Source: an uncultured bacterium (lineage in GTDB: Bacteria; Actinomycetota; Coriobacteriia; Coriobacteriales; Coriobacteriaceae). From it: a DNA stretch of 64,000 bases. Each line of letters begins with the position of its first letter. Within the stretch, counting starts at the first letter, position 1. The position numbers were made by a program, and so were the translations under genes. This document shows, piece after piece, positions 30,947-39,148 of the stretch. The notes under the pieces are model-generated. The model saw nothing but the letters and a program-made list of their open reading frames with translations. It was not told the origin of the DNA and ran no database searches. The stretch covers positions 124,001 to 188,000 of the forward strand of contig CAJMMN010000002.1 of the NCBI GenBank assembly GCA_905214525.1. The letters run 5' to 3'.

Positions 30947-33442
30947 ATGACCGCAACCGCCAGTCGAACCACCAACCGCAGACCCGAGCTTTTGGCGCCC
31001 GCCGGAGGGCCCGAGCCCTTTGCTGCCGCACTCGCCGCCGGGGCAGACGCCATCTACTGCGGCATGGGCAGCTTCAACGCACGCCGCAAGGCCACCAACT
31101 TTACCGACGAGGCCTTTGAGCAGGCCTGCCGCGCCGCGCATCTAGCCGGCTCGCGCGTCTACGTCACGGTCAACATCGTCATCAAGCAGTCCGAGATGAG
31201 CGATGCGCTGCAGCTCATCCATCGCTGCTCCACGCTGGGCGCCGACGCCTTCATCATCCAGGACTGGGGCCTGTTCTTTGAGGTCAAGCGCACCATGCCC
31301 GGCATCGAGACGCATATCTCGACCCAGGCGAACATCCACGACGACCGCGGAACCCTTTGGTGCCGCGAGCAGGGCGCCGACCGCGTGACCCTCTCGCGCG
31401 AGCTTTCCATCGACGAGATTGCCGCCATTCACGATGCCGCGCCCGATGTGGACCTTGAGGTCTTTAGCCATGGCGCCATCTGCTTTTGCTACTCTGGCCT
31501 GTGTCTGCTTTCGAGCTTTGCCATGGCGGGCCGCTCGGCCAACCGCGGCATGTGCGCTCAACCCTGTCGCCTGCCTTACGAGCTGATCGACGAGAACGGC
31601 CGCTCGCTCTCCCCTGCCGGTCGCGAGCGCGCGCTGTGCCCGCGCGACACCAACACTTCGCAGCTTGTTCGCCGTCTGTATGACGCCGGCGCCGCATCGC
31701 TCAAGCTCGAGGGCCGCATGAAGGCTCCCGATTACGTGTATTCCATCGTCGACGTGTATCGTCATCAGATTGACGATATGCTGGCCGATGTTTCGACCTC
31801 TAAGGACGAGGAAGCCGCCCGTCAGCGCCAGCTCAAGCGCTGCTTTAACCGCGACTTTACGCACGCCTATCAGGACGGCACCTCGGGCGACGAGATGATG
31901 AGCTATGAGCGTTCCAACAACCGCGGACAGATCGTGGGCACGGTGCTGGGCAGCCGCCCGGCCAACCGCGATGTGCGCGGCCTCAAGCCCGACGACCGCC
32001 GTCGCCGCGCCGCCATCGCCCGCATTGAGCTGTTTGAGCCCGTGGGCAAGGGCGACCTGCTGGAGCTTCGCCACGATAACGAGTTTGACCAGTTCCTGAC
32101 CACCATTGCCGCCGATGATGCCGCTGCCGGCGATGTTATCGAGTGTCGCGTGCCCCGTAGCATGCCCGAGGGCTGCCGCGTCCGCGTGATTCGCAGCCAG
32201 CGTGCCATCGACGCCGCCGGCGCCGCGCTCAAGCGCGATGTGCTGCGCCGCCGCGCTGTTGATGTGTCCGTCGTGGCGCGCCTGGGCAAGCCGTTTACTG
32301 TCACACTCACCTGCTGTGACGACCCCGCGCTCACCGCCACCGCCACGGGCTTCACCGTCGAGGCCGCCAAGACCCGTGCGGTCGAGGCGTCCGATCTGGT
32401 TGAGCACGTCGGGCGCATGGGCTCCTCTCCCTTTGAGGCCGCGAGCTTTGAGGTGGCGCTCGATGAGGGCTGCGGCATGGGCTTTTCCGCCGTGCACAAG
32501 GTGCGCGCCGCCGCTTGTAAGGCGCTGGAAGAGGCCATTCTGGCACCGTATGAGGAGCGCGCCCGCACGCTCGAGCTACCGGCGACTGTCACCAATGATT
32601 CCCGCCCCGCGCCCGAGCACTACCGCGATGAGCCGCAGATCTGCGCTACCGTCACCTCGCTCGAGGCCGCCGAGGCCGCTCGCGCGGAGGGTGCAACGCG
32701 CATCTACATGACCACCGACGCGCTCGATGCGGCCAAGCTCTCCCCCGCCGATACGTTTGAGCAGGGCATCGTACCCGTGCTCGATGAGGTCTGCCGCGCC
32801 GTTGACCACGTCCGCGTTGACCCATGGGTTGTTGCTGGCGCCACGGTCGCTATTGGCAACATCTCTGAGCTTGCCCTGGCCGCCCAGGTTGGCGCCACGG
32901 CCGAGATTCGCTCTTGCCTGCCGGTGCACAACACGCCCTGCATGGAGGCACTCGCCGAACGCGGAGCCGGCGCGTTTTGGCTCTCGCCCGAGATCACGCT
33001 CGACGAGATTGTCTCGCTCGGCGCCGCCGCGCCCGCGGCTCTGGGCATCACCGTCTTTGGCCGCCCGCGCGTCATGACAAGCGAGCATTGCATTCTGCAG
33101 GTTGCCAACGGCTGCATCCACGATTGCGCCAACTGCCGCCTGCGTGCCCGCAAGCTCTCGCTCAAGAATATCGACGGAAAGGTCATGCCGGTGCGTACCG
33201 ACATCCACGGCCGCTCACGCTTGTACGACGCCTACCCCATCGACCTCACGCCGCAAGTTCCGCAGCTGCTCGATGCCGACGTGCGCCGTCTTATGGTCGA
33301 CGGAACCTTGCTCGAGGCCGATGAGATTGGCCGTGCCGTCGCTCGCGTCCGTCGCGCTGTCGAGGCGGCTCAAGCCGGCCGCAAGCCGGCCGCCCGCCTG
33401 CGCGGCGCCACCTCGGGCTGCATGTTTGTGGGAATTAGCTAA
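30947..33442 (+). CDS. U32-family protein (YhbU/RlhA-like) with DUF3656-like C-terminus
   Basis: The 831-aa product begins RPELLAPAGGPEPFAAALAA and carries ADAIYCGMGSFNARRKATNF, THISTQANIHDD and the U32 signature FSHGAICFCYSGLCLLSSFA, followed by NRGMCAQPCRLPY. Cysteines in this area and a late CIHDCANCRLRARKL could bind an iron-sulfur cluster. Members include RlhA, which hydroxylates a 23S rRNA cytidine, and enzymes long annotated as peptidases or collagenases. The C-terminal part is a second, U32-like half. An rRNA modification role fits the pseudouridine synthase gene 15 nt downstream. Confidence 0.85.
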   Translation: MTATASRTTNRRPELLAPAGGPEPFAAALAAGADAIYCGMGSFNARRKATNFTDEAFEQACRAAHLAGSRVYVTVNIVIKQSEMSDALQLIHRCSTLGADAFIIQDWGLFFEVKRTMPGIETHISTQANIHDDRGTLWCREQGADRVTLSRELSIDEIAAIHDAAPDVDLEVFSHGAICFCYSGLCLLSSFAMAGRSANRGMCAQPCRLPYELIDENGRSLSPAGRERALCPRDTNTSQLVRRLYDAGAASLKLEGRMKAPDYVYSIVDVYRHQIDDMLADVSTSKDEEAARQRQLKRCFNRDFTHAYQDGTSGDEMMSYERSNNRGQIVGTVLGSRPANRDVRGLKPDDRRRRAAIARIELFEPVGKGDLLELRHDNEFDQFLTTIAADDAAAGDVIECRVPRSMPEGCRVRVIRSQRAIDAAGAALKRDVLRRRAVDVSVVARLGKPFTVTLTCCDDPALTATATGFTVEAAKTRAVEASDLVEHVGRMGSSPFEAASFEVALDEGCGMGFSAVHKVRAAACKALEEAILAPYEERARTLELPATVTNDSRPAPEHYRDEPQICATVTSLEAAEAARAEGATRIYMTTDALDAAKLSPADTFEQGIVPVLDEVCRAVDHVRVDPWVVAGATVAIGNISELALAAQVGATAEIRSCLPVHNTPCMEALAERGAGAFWLSPEITLDEIVSLGAAAPAALGITVFGRPRVMTSEHCILQVANGCIHDCANCRLRARKLSLKNIDGKVMPVRTDIHGRSRLYDAYPIDLTPQVPQLLDADVRRLMVDGTLLEADEIGRAVARVRRAVEAAQAGRKPAARLRGATSGCMFVGIS

Positions 33443-33457
33443 CCGAAAGGCTTACAC

Positions 33458-34117
33458 GTGAACGAAGAACCTCAAGTCCTCTACTGCGACGCCTGGCTCA
33501 TGGCCATCGACAAGCCCGCCGGCATGATCGTCCACGGTGACGGCACCGGCGAGCGCACACTTACCGACTACGCCAGCGACCTGCTGCTGGCGATGGGCGA
33601 CGGCTTTGCCGCGACCGACATGCAGCCGCTCAATCGCCTGGACCGTGACACCACCGGCGTGGTGCTGTTCTCACTCGACAAGCAGACGCAGCCCGCCTTT
33701 GACCAGATGATCATCGACCACGCGTTCGAAAAGCACTACCTGGCGCTCGCCGAGGGCAAGATCGACTGGAACGAAAAGCTCATCGACAAGCCCATCGCCC
33801 GCGACCGTCACGACAGCCGAAAGATGCGCGTCGGCGCCAGCGGCAAGCCGTCTCAAACGCGCGTGAAGGTGCTCAAGCGTCTTAAGAGCCGCCGCGGCCT
33901 GCCCACGCGCTCGTATATCGATGTCGAGCTGCTCACCGGCCGCAAACACCAGATTCGCGTGCACCTGGCGAGCGAGCGCCATCCCCTGGTGGGCGACGAC
34001 CTGTACGGGACGCCGCGTCCTTGTGGCCTCATGCTCCACGCCCACAGCGTGTCCTTTACGCATCCCGTAACCGGCGAGCACATCCACATCGAAGCCCCCT
34101 GCCCCTGGGAGCCCTAA
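33458..34117 (+). CDS. RluA-family pseudouridine synthase
   Basis: The 219-aa product has the catalytic motif QPLNRLDRDTTGVVLFSLDK with the nucleophilic Asp near residue 57, and the family motif GRKHQIRVHLASERHPLVGD. It isomerises uridine to pseudouridine in RNA; the target cannot be told from sequence. It lacks an S4 domain and is shorter than RluC/RluD. It starts with GTG 15 nt after the U32 gene, so the two form a short operon ended by the hairpin at 34116. Confidence 0.9.
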   Translation: MNEEPQVLYCDAWLMAIDKPAGMIVHGDGTGERTLTDYASDLLLAMGDGFAATDMQPLNRLDRDTTGVVLFSLDKQTQPAFDQMIIDHAFEKHYLALAEGKIDWNEKLIDKPIARDRHDSRKMRVGASGKPSQTRVKVLKRLKSRRGLPTRSYIDVELLTGRKHQIRVHLASERHPLVGDDLYGTPRPCGLMLHAHSVSFTHPVTGEHIHIEAPCPWEP

Positions 34118-34156
34118 AACCTGCCAAAAAGGGACAGGTTTATTTTGGCAGGTTTT
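34116..34156 (+). terminator. Terminator after the pseudouridine synthase gene
   Basis: AAAACCTGCCAAAA (34116-34129) pairs exactly with TTTTGGCAGGTTTT (34143-34156), overlapping the stop codon. The loop carries AGGGACAGGTTTA, the GGGACAGGTT core seen in several small palindromes of this window. Confidence 0.75.
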
Positions 34157-34171
34157 ATCTGGACAAACGTC

Positions 34172-34211
34172 AAAACCACCACAAAGGTTCCTGCCCCTTC
34201 GCGGTGGTTTT
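34172..34211 (-). terminator. Terminator after the DeoR regulator gene
   Basis: AAAACCACC (34172-34180) pairs with GGTGGTTTT (34203-34211). On the minus strand the second arm ends in GGTTTTG 22 nt or more after the regulator stop. The loop is long (22 nt) and contains GGGGCAGGAACC-like sequence. Confidence 0.6.
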
Positions 34212-34233
34212 GGCCTTAGCCCGTCCCTTGCTG

Positions 34234-34980
34234 TTAGACCGTGATGACGTTGTCCATTGCCCGGTACTTGGCAGGGACATCGCCTGCGGTAATAATCGTT
34301 GCGTCACGGAAGTCCGCGAACTTGACGGGCGCCACCATGCCAAATTTACTGGCGTCCGAGATTACGAAGCGCTTGGCCGTATGGCGCATCGAGATACGCT
34401 TTACTTGCGCCTCCTCGATATCGGGCGCCGTGAAGCCCTGCTCGGCGGCAATGCCGTTAGAGCCCCAAAAGCCACAGTTGAAGTTGTAGCGGTCTAAGGT
34501 TGCCAAGGCATCGGGGCCAACGAGCGCCTCGGTCTCGGGTTTGAGCTCGCCACCCAGCACCACGGTACGCATGCCGCGCAAAGCAAGGCGTTGAGCATGG
34601 AGCACGGAATCGGTCACATAGGTGACATCTTCAAGGTGTGGAAGATGCTCGATGAGCCTGAGCGTCGTCGAACCCGAGTCGATGTATACAAAGCTCTCGG
34701 GCTCCACAAGCGCCGCCGCACGGGCGCAGATACGCTCCTTGTCGTCGTTATGGAGGTCGCTGCGCTCATTAAGCGTTAGGTCGCGCGTCACGTGCGCGCG
34801 CTCCAGACTTGTCGCGCCTCCGTGCACCTTGGCGATACGGTGTGCTCGGTCGAGCGTCTGCAGGTCGCGCCGAATGGTAGACGCCGTCACGCCCAGGGCT
34901 TCGGCAAGCTCCGGCACGGTAACCGAGCCGGTCTGCTGAACCATCGACACGATCGCGTTGAGCCTATCTTCCGCTAGCAT
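34234..34980 (-). CDS. DeoR-family transcriptional regulator
   Basis: The 248-aa product has an N-terminal DeoR HTH (ELAEALGVTASTIRRDLQTL, near residues 24-43) followed by a KVHGGATS hinge. The sugar-phosphate-isomerase-like effector domain shows FVYIDSGSTTLRLIEHLP and VLGGELKPETEALVGPDAL. Such regulators usually respond to sugar phosphates. It starts 3 nt after the oxidoreductase gene, so the two are cotranscribed, and the palindrome at 36114-36147 upstream of that gene is a likely target (autoregulation). Confidence 0.9.
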   Translation of the reverse strand: MLAEDRLNAIVSMVQQTGSVTVPELAEALGVTASTIRRDLQTLDRAHRIAKVHGGATSLERAHVTRDLTLNERSDLHNDDKERICARAAALVEPESFVYIDSGSTTLRLIEHLPHLEDVTYVTDSVLHAQRLALRGMRTVVLGGELKPETEALVGPDALATLDRYNFNCGFWGSNGIAAEQGFTAPDIEEAQVKRISMRHTAKRFVISDASKFGMVAPVKFADFRDATIITAGDVPAKYRAMDNVITV

Positions 34981-34983
34981 CGC

Positions 34984-36063
34984 TTACTCCTCCTCGGGGT
35001 ACACGACTCCCCAGTCGGCGCGTAGCTTGGTCATCAGCTCCATAACATCAGAAGCATAGCCCAGAAGCTCACGCTTAGAGTCGTCGCCGGCAACGGCCTT
35101 CTCAAGATCGGCCATCTCATAGCAAAGGGCGTAAGCCTCGGTGCCGGCGTGGACCTCCTCGCGGTGGCCGTCCGCAGTCCACACGATAGTCGCGTGATCG
35201 GCGCGCGGATACTCGTTGACCTCGATATAGCACTTATCGAAGCTAATAATCGAGCGCTTGGGTTGCTTGGAGTGGAGCGTGAGGCTCACAACACCCAGCT
35301 GCTGCTCGGCATTACGGCAGACGATGCCGCCCGCAACGTCAACACCGGTCTCACAGGTGTTGCCCAACGAAACGACCTCAATGGGCTGGCTTGCCATAAA
35401 GAGACGCATGACGGACAGGGCATACACGCCAATGTCGAGCATGGCACCGCCAGCAAGGTTGCGGTTGTAGAAGCGATTGGTCAGATCGCCGTACTCCTTG
35501 TAGCTACCAAAGTTGAGCTGGGCGAGGTTCATGCGACCAAACTCGCCGGCATCCATGCGACGGCGCAGCTCTTGATACAAGGGCATATGAAGCACCGTGG
35601 TGGCGTCCATGAGGACGACGTTGTGCTCGTCGGCGATGGCACGCGCCTCGTCGAGCTCAGCGGAATTGAGGGTAATGGCTTTCTCGCAGAGCACGTGCTT
35701 GCCGGCGGCCAGCGCGTCACGCAGATAGGTGATATGCGTGTTGTGCGGCGTGGTGATATAGACGGCGTCGATGCCCGGATCGGCGTAGAGGTCCTCAACC
35801 GATTCATAGACCTTCTCGATGCCATACTGCTCAGCAAAAGCCTGAGCCTTGGACAGCGTACGGTTGGCGACGCCCGCAAGCTTGCGGCCGGTAAGAGCGA
35901 GAGACTGGGCCATCTGGTTGGCGATAACGCCGCACCCGATCACAGCCCAACGAAGCTCGGGAGCCGTAAAGATATCATCGGGGAATGGCTTGTCCTGGAC
36001 CGAAGCGAACGCTGCTTTTGCGGCTGCCGCGGAGTCGAGTGGAGCCTGCTTGGAATCTACCAT
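34984..36063 (-). CDS. Gfo/Idh/MocA-family NAD(P)-dependent oxidoreductase
   Basis: The 359-aa product has an N-terminal Rossmann motif (WAVIGCGVIANQMAQSLAL), YITTPHNTHITYLRDALAAG, and GKHVLCEKAITLN, where Lys of the EKP-like motif (here EKA) is catalytic in the family. Substrates are usually sugars, inositols or their derivatives; none can be assigned. The start at 36063 is chosen because AGGAGG lies 5 nt upstream; a start 19 codons earlier would overlap the operator region. It forms an operon with the DeoR gene. Confidence 0.88.
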   Translation of the reverse strand: MVDSKQAPLDSAAAAKAAFASVQDKPFPDDIFTAPELRWAVIGCGVIANQMAQSLALTGRKLAGVANRTLSKAQAFAEQYGIEKVYESVEDLYADPGIDAVYITTPHNTHITYLRDALAAGKHVLCEKAITLNSAELDEARAIADEHNVVLMDATTVLHMPLYQELRRRMDAGEFGRMNLAQLNFGSYKEYGDLTNRFYNRNLAGGAMLDIGVYALSVMRLFMASQPIEVVSLGNTCETGVDVAGGIVCRNAEQQLGVVSLTLHSKQPKRSIISFDKCYIEVNEYPRADHATIVWTADGHREEVHAGTEAYALCYEMADLEKAVAGDDSKRELLGYASDVMELMTKLRADWGVVYPEEE

Positions 36064-36113
36064 ATGTGCCTCCTGTGTCATAGAACGTCTTGCATTTCGG
36101 ATAGCTCTATATT

Positions 36114-36147
36114 CGCACAAACACGCGCGTCTGTGCGTGTTTGTGCG
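36114..36147. promoter_or_regulatory. 12-bp inverted repeat, probable operator of the oxidoreductase-DeoR operon
   Basis: CGCACAAACACG (36114-36125) and CGTGTTTGTGCG (36136-36147) are exact complements 10 bp apart, about 50 nt upstream of the oxidoreductase start. Half-site-like copies (CGCACAAATGCG near 36229-36240, CGCAAATACG just before it) lie further upstream, as expected for a DeoR-type operator set. Confidence 0.6.
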
Positions 36148-36420
36148 TATCTCACCGCTAAACGGTCATTTTTGTCCCGTAAACGGCGCATCTATACGCA
36201 TATTCACGCAATCCCACGCACGCAAATACGCACAAATGCGAACCGGTCATTGCTCAGAGACAGGGGCTTATGCTTAGAACTCAAAAGACAGGATGATCCG
36301 CTTCGCCTCGTCGCTCATGGCGCGCTGCAGCTCTAAGGACCGTCCCAAACTGCCGACAGAAAAGGAACGTTCCAAACTGCAGACAGAAAAAGAACGTCCC
36401 CAGGCGCCGGCATTTCAAGA
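36148..36420. other. Non-coding stretch with a possible gene remnant and a 27-bp tandem repeat
   Basis: After the operator half-sites no intact gene is visible. A minus-strand frame near 36275-36335 reads LELQRAMSDEAKRIILSFEF and stop, perhaps the tail of a lost gene. It is followed at 36341 by a tandem repeat. Confidence 0.4.
36341..36401. repeat. 27-bp tandem repeat, two copies plus a partial third
   Basis: 36341-36367 and 36368-36394 match at 24 of 27 positions (units begin CGTCCCAAACTGC or CGTTCCAAACTGC and end GGAA or AGAA), and CGTCCC begins a third copy at 36395. The GTCCC core links it to other GGGAC-containing palindromes in the window. Confidence 0.75.
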
Positions 36421-36470
36421 GCACTCATTTAAGTCTGTCCCCAATGAGTGGGAGTAATCAGAGACCCTTT

Positions 36471-36505
36471 GCGAGGGAGGCCGGACGTGGCCTTCCTCGT
36501 TTTTA
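36471..36505 (+). terminator. Terminator at the left part of the IS200-like remnant
   Basis: GCGAGGGAGGCC (36471-36482) pairs with GGCCTTCCTCG (36489-36499), allowing one mismatch, followed by TTTTTATT. IS200-type elements carry such a hairpin to block incoming transcription. Confidence 0.75.
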
Positions 36506-36645
36506 TTCATGGACTTTAGTCCGTGCCGCGCGGCACGCGCGGCATAGAAAGCCACCCGCTCAGCGGGTGGAGGCCAATTTCCGCTACGCGACAAAAACCT
36601 TCCCCCTAGCATGAGGATTGTTCAGGTCATCATACTAGGGGGAAG

Positions 36646-36711
36646 GTGATTGCTGTGGCCCAGAAAGCCAACAGCCTCGCGCACACGAAATGGCTGTGCA
36701 AGCACCGCATC
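36646..36711 (+). pseudogene. Truncated Y1 (TnpA, IS200-type) transposase start
   Basis: From GTG 36646 or 36655 the frame reads AQKANSLAHTKWLCKHRI, the conserved beginning of IS200-type TnpA (normally followed by VFTPKYRR). It breaks off at about 36711, where unrelated sequence begins. The HUH motif and catalytic Tyr are absent, so it is non-functional. Confidence 0.8.
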
Positions 36712-36932
36712 GCACCGAGGTCAAGCTCATCGCCGCCATCGTCGAGAAGCACCCCAAGGTGCGCTTTGCCGCGAGCCGCACCTCGGCCCACGCCGACCTC
36801 TACGACCGTATGGAGCAGGCCCTGTGCGAGCGCGTGGCCAACGCGGTGGAGGTCGTCCGCTCCGACATCAGCCCCGCGCTTCTTGTCCACACCGGTCCAA
36901 ACCTCGTGGGTGTGGCGGTCCAGGGACTCTAG
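36709..36932 (+). pseudogene. C-terminal remnant, probably of a DegV-family protein
   Basis: The frame from 36709 reads RTEVKLIAAIVEKHPKVRF, then SDISPALLVHTGPNLVGVAV and stop. The ending resembles the conserved DegV C-terminus (HTGPGTVGV-like), a fatty-acid-binding family. About three quarters of a DegV protein is missing; the fragment is fused to the broken IS200 transposase start. The family call is tentative. Confidence 0.5.
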
Positions 36933-36965
36933 CGGAGGCGGGGCGTCCTGCCCAAAAACAAATGC

Positions 36966-37015
36966 AAAAGACGAGCACTTCTTGCCGCTCAATTGGCAAG
37001 AAGCGCTCGTCTTTT
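36966..37015. terminator. Strong bidirectional terminator after the sugar operon
   Basis: A 21-bp stem with one mismatch (AAAAGACGAGC then CTTCTTGCC at 36966-36986, complement at 36995-37015) around an 8-nt loop has A- and T-tracts on both sides. It lies 32 nt after the ROK kinase stop on the minus strand. Confidence 0.9.
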
Positions 37016-37047
37016 CTTAACGCGTTGTATGGCGGAGAGAGCGCAAG

Positions 37048-37932
37048 TTACGCGAGCGCCCTTCTTGCCAGCTCGGCCGCGCCGAGGATTCCTTGGTCGC
37101 CGCCGCAGCCCGGGGCGCAGATGTAGCTCTCCATGTCCTTAAGCTCGGCGGTCTGGATGTAGCCACCCAGATATTCGAGGGTCTTCTTGCGGACGATGCC
37201 GTAGAGCTGCTCCTGGTGCATCACGCCGCCGCCGAGGACGATGCGGCGAGGCGAGTACATGAGCACGAGGTTCGCGCACATCTGCCCCAGATAATCCCCC
37301 TCGAGCGCCCACACCTCATCGTTGTCCGCGAGCTCGGCCGCGGGCTTTCCCCAGCGCGCGGCGATGGCGGGGCCGGAGGCGAGCCCCTCGAGACAGCTCG
37401 CGTGGCTCGGGCAGACGCAGCGTCCCTCCTCGGTGGGACGGGTCTTTACCAGCATGTGACCGGCCTCGGGGTGCAGCATACCGTGAAGGAGTCTGCCCGC
37501 GCACATGACGCCCGCGCCCACGCCGGTGCCGATGGTCACGTAGACGGCGTCCTCGAGCCCCTTGCAGCAGCCGAAAACCACTTCGCCGAGGCAGGCAACG
37601 TTAACGTCCGTGTCGTAGGCCACCGGAATCCCGAGGTCGTCGGCGAACGCGGCGCGAAGACCATGGCCTCGCCACGCGAGCTTGGGCGTCTGGAGGATGG
37701 AGCCGTAGCGCTCGTCGTTGGGGTCGACGCAGGTCGGGCCGAAGGCGCCGATGCCCAACGCGTCCACATCGCGGGCGGTGAACCACTCGATCATCTGCGG
37801 GACGGTCTCGGCGGGCGTAAGCGTCGGGGTCTCCATACGGTCGAGGACCTCGCCGTCGCCGGACACCACGGCACAGACCATCTTGGTCCCGCCGGCTTCG
37901 AGGGCGCCGAGCCTCATTTGCTTTTCGCTCAT
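37048..37932 (-). CDS. ROK-family fructokinase
   Basis: The 294-aa product starts with RLGALEAGGTKMVCAVVSGD, the phosphate-binding motif in the form (EAGGTKxVCAV) typical of ROK fructokinases. YVTIGTGVGAGVMCAG and the zinc site HPEAGHMLVKTRP with CVCPSHASCLEGLASGPAI follow. It would phosphorylate free cytosolic fructose. It is the last gene of the LevR/PTS/GH172 operon, 79 nt after the GH172 gene with a GC-rich hairpin in the gap. The substrate call rests on the subfamily motif and the neighbours. Confidence 0.85.
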   Translation of the reverse strand: MSEKQMRLGALEAGGTKMVCAVVSGDGEVLDRMETPTLTPAETVPQMIEWFTARDVDALGIGAFGPTCVDPNDERYGSILQTPKLAWRGHGLRAAFADDLGIPVAYDTDVNVACLGEVVFGCCKGLEDAVYVTIGTGVGAGVMCAGRLLHGMLHPEAGHMLVKTRPTEEGRCVCPSHASCLEGLASGPAIAARWGKPAAELADNDEVWALEGDYLGQMCANLVLMYSPRRIVLGGGVMHQEQLYGIVRKKTLEYLGGYIQTAELKDMESYICAPGCGGDQGILGAAELARRALA

Positions 37933-38011
37933 GTGATCCTCCTTACAAAGGGACGCCCGCAGTCATGGTCAACCGCGGGCGCCCATAACGTTGGCTTGTT
38001 TCGAGGCGACC

Positions 38012-39136
38012 CTACCTGGGCACGCGGTCCTGCCTCGCGGCAAACGGGGCGAGCACGGCGTGCGGCTCGCTTTGGTACCAGTAGGCGACGGTGGAGATGT
38101 CGTCCTCGCGCTCGTAGAGCTTGATGTCGTCGTTGCCGAGGTCCTGGAACGTCACGCGCAGGTCCTCCTTGAACGAGATCGGGTCGGGAAGGTGCCACCT
38201 GTAGAGGCCGTGCCTGGGCAGCGCGTCGTCGTTAGTCGCGAGCATCGGATTCGGGTTCGGCTTGCCCGCGCTGAAGCGGTCGCGCGTGGCGTCGCGCGTC
38301 GAGCGGTACGGGTAGCCGGCGAACAGCGTGTTGAAGCACTGCGCCTCGGGCAGCGCGTGGGGCGGCCTGTCGAGGAAGGCCCAGGCACCGCCGAAGTAGT
38401 CCTCGGCTCCCGTCGAGGTGACCGTGGGGAACTCCTCGTCGCCGTCGAGGAAGAACTTCATCTCGCCCTCGCCCCACCAATAGCGCTCCAGGGCGCACAG
38501 GGCCATGTAGGTGCCGACGTAGTAGCCCTTGCCGCGCACGCCGTCGAGCACGGTGTAGTCGACGCCCCTGCGGGTGCTGCGCTCGCGGTTAAAGCGGGCG
38601 TGGAAGTACATGGCGTCGTCCGGCACGTCGGTGAGCGCGTAGTTGAACGTGTAGAAGATGTACTTAATGAACCCGGGGTGCTCGCTCGTAAGCGTGACCT
38701 TGGCGTGCTTCCTGAAGGGCATCTCGAAGTAGCAGTTCATGCCGCCCGTCGGGTTCACGCAGATGGGCATCGAGTTGACGATGGCGCGCTCACCGAAGCC
38801 GTTGCAGAAGAAGTCGCCGACAGGGCACTCGACCGAGGGGGTCTCCTCGTCGTCCCAGTAGAAGCGCAGCACGAGGTCACGCATGACGAAGCTGCCAGCG
38901 GCGGTCTTGTCGGGGACGGTCATCCAGATGTGGCGGATGATGCCGGGGCCCTCGATGTCCGCGAGCGTGATGGTCTCGCCGGACTCAAGGGGCACGCAGC
39001 ACGAGCCCTTGCGGCCGACGCCGAGGTGGCTGGCCGACATGGCGGCGCGGCCCTTCTCGCCCGTGATGTTCTCGGGGGTGATGGCGCGGCTTTCCTCACC
39101 GCCGTGCATCCACACGTCCTTAAGGAACTCTCTCAT
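38012..39136 (-). CDS. GH172 (DUF2961) glycoside hydrolase
   Basis: The 374-aa product shows the DUF2961/GH172 pattern: ADIEGPGIIRHIWMTVP, LVLRFYWDDEETPSVECPVG, FCNGFG, MNCYFEMPFRKHAKVTL, YWWGEGEMKFFLDGDEEFPT and GAEDYFGGAW. Characterised GH172 enzymes act on alpha-D-fructofuranosides (difructose dianhydride I) or D-arabinofuranosides. No signal peptide is seen, so it works in the cytoplasm on imported sugar. The operon partners, a fructose/mannose-type PTS and a fructokinase, favour a fructofuranosyl substrate. It lies 12 nt after EIIA. Confidence 0.88.
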   Translation of the reverse strand: MREFLKDVWMHGGEESRAITPENITGEKGRAAMSASHLGVGRKGSCCVPLESGETITLADIEGPGIIRHIWMTVPDKTAAGSFVMRDLVLRFYWDDEETPSVECPVGDFFCNGFGERAIVNSMPICVNPTGGMNCYFEMPFRKHAKVTLTSEHPGFIKYIFYTFNYALTDVPDDAMYFHARFNRERSTRRGVDYTVLDGVRGKGYYVGTYMALCALERYWWGEGEMKFFLDGDEEFPTVTSTGAEDYFGGAWAFLDRPPHALPEAQCFNTLFAGYPYRSTRDATRDRFSAGKPNPNPMLATNDDALPRHGLYRWHLPDPISFKEDLRVTFQDLGNDDIKLYEREDDISTVAYWYQSEPHAVLAPFAARQDRVPR

Positions 39137-39148
39137 CGTCGACCTCCT

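Larger units (their letters stand above)
36422..36711 (+). mobile_element. 5' remnant of an IS200/IS605-type insertion sequence
   Basis: Features in order: an AATGAGTG palindrome (36422-36450), the terminator hairpin, a perfect stem CCACCCGCT/AGCGGGTGG (36552-36570) like an IS200-type end hairpin, and CTTCCCCCTAG (36599-36609) pairing with CTAGGGGGAAG (36635-36645). The last pairing sequesters the GGGGGAAGG ribosome-binding site, a known IS200 control feature. Then come the first 20 or so codons of a Y1 transposase. The rest of the element is gone. Confidence 0.75.
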
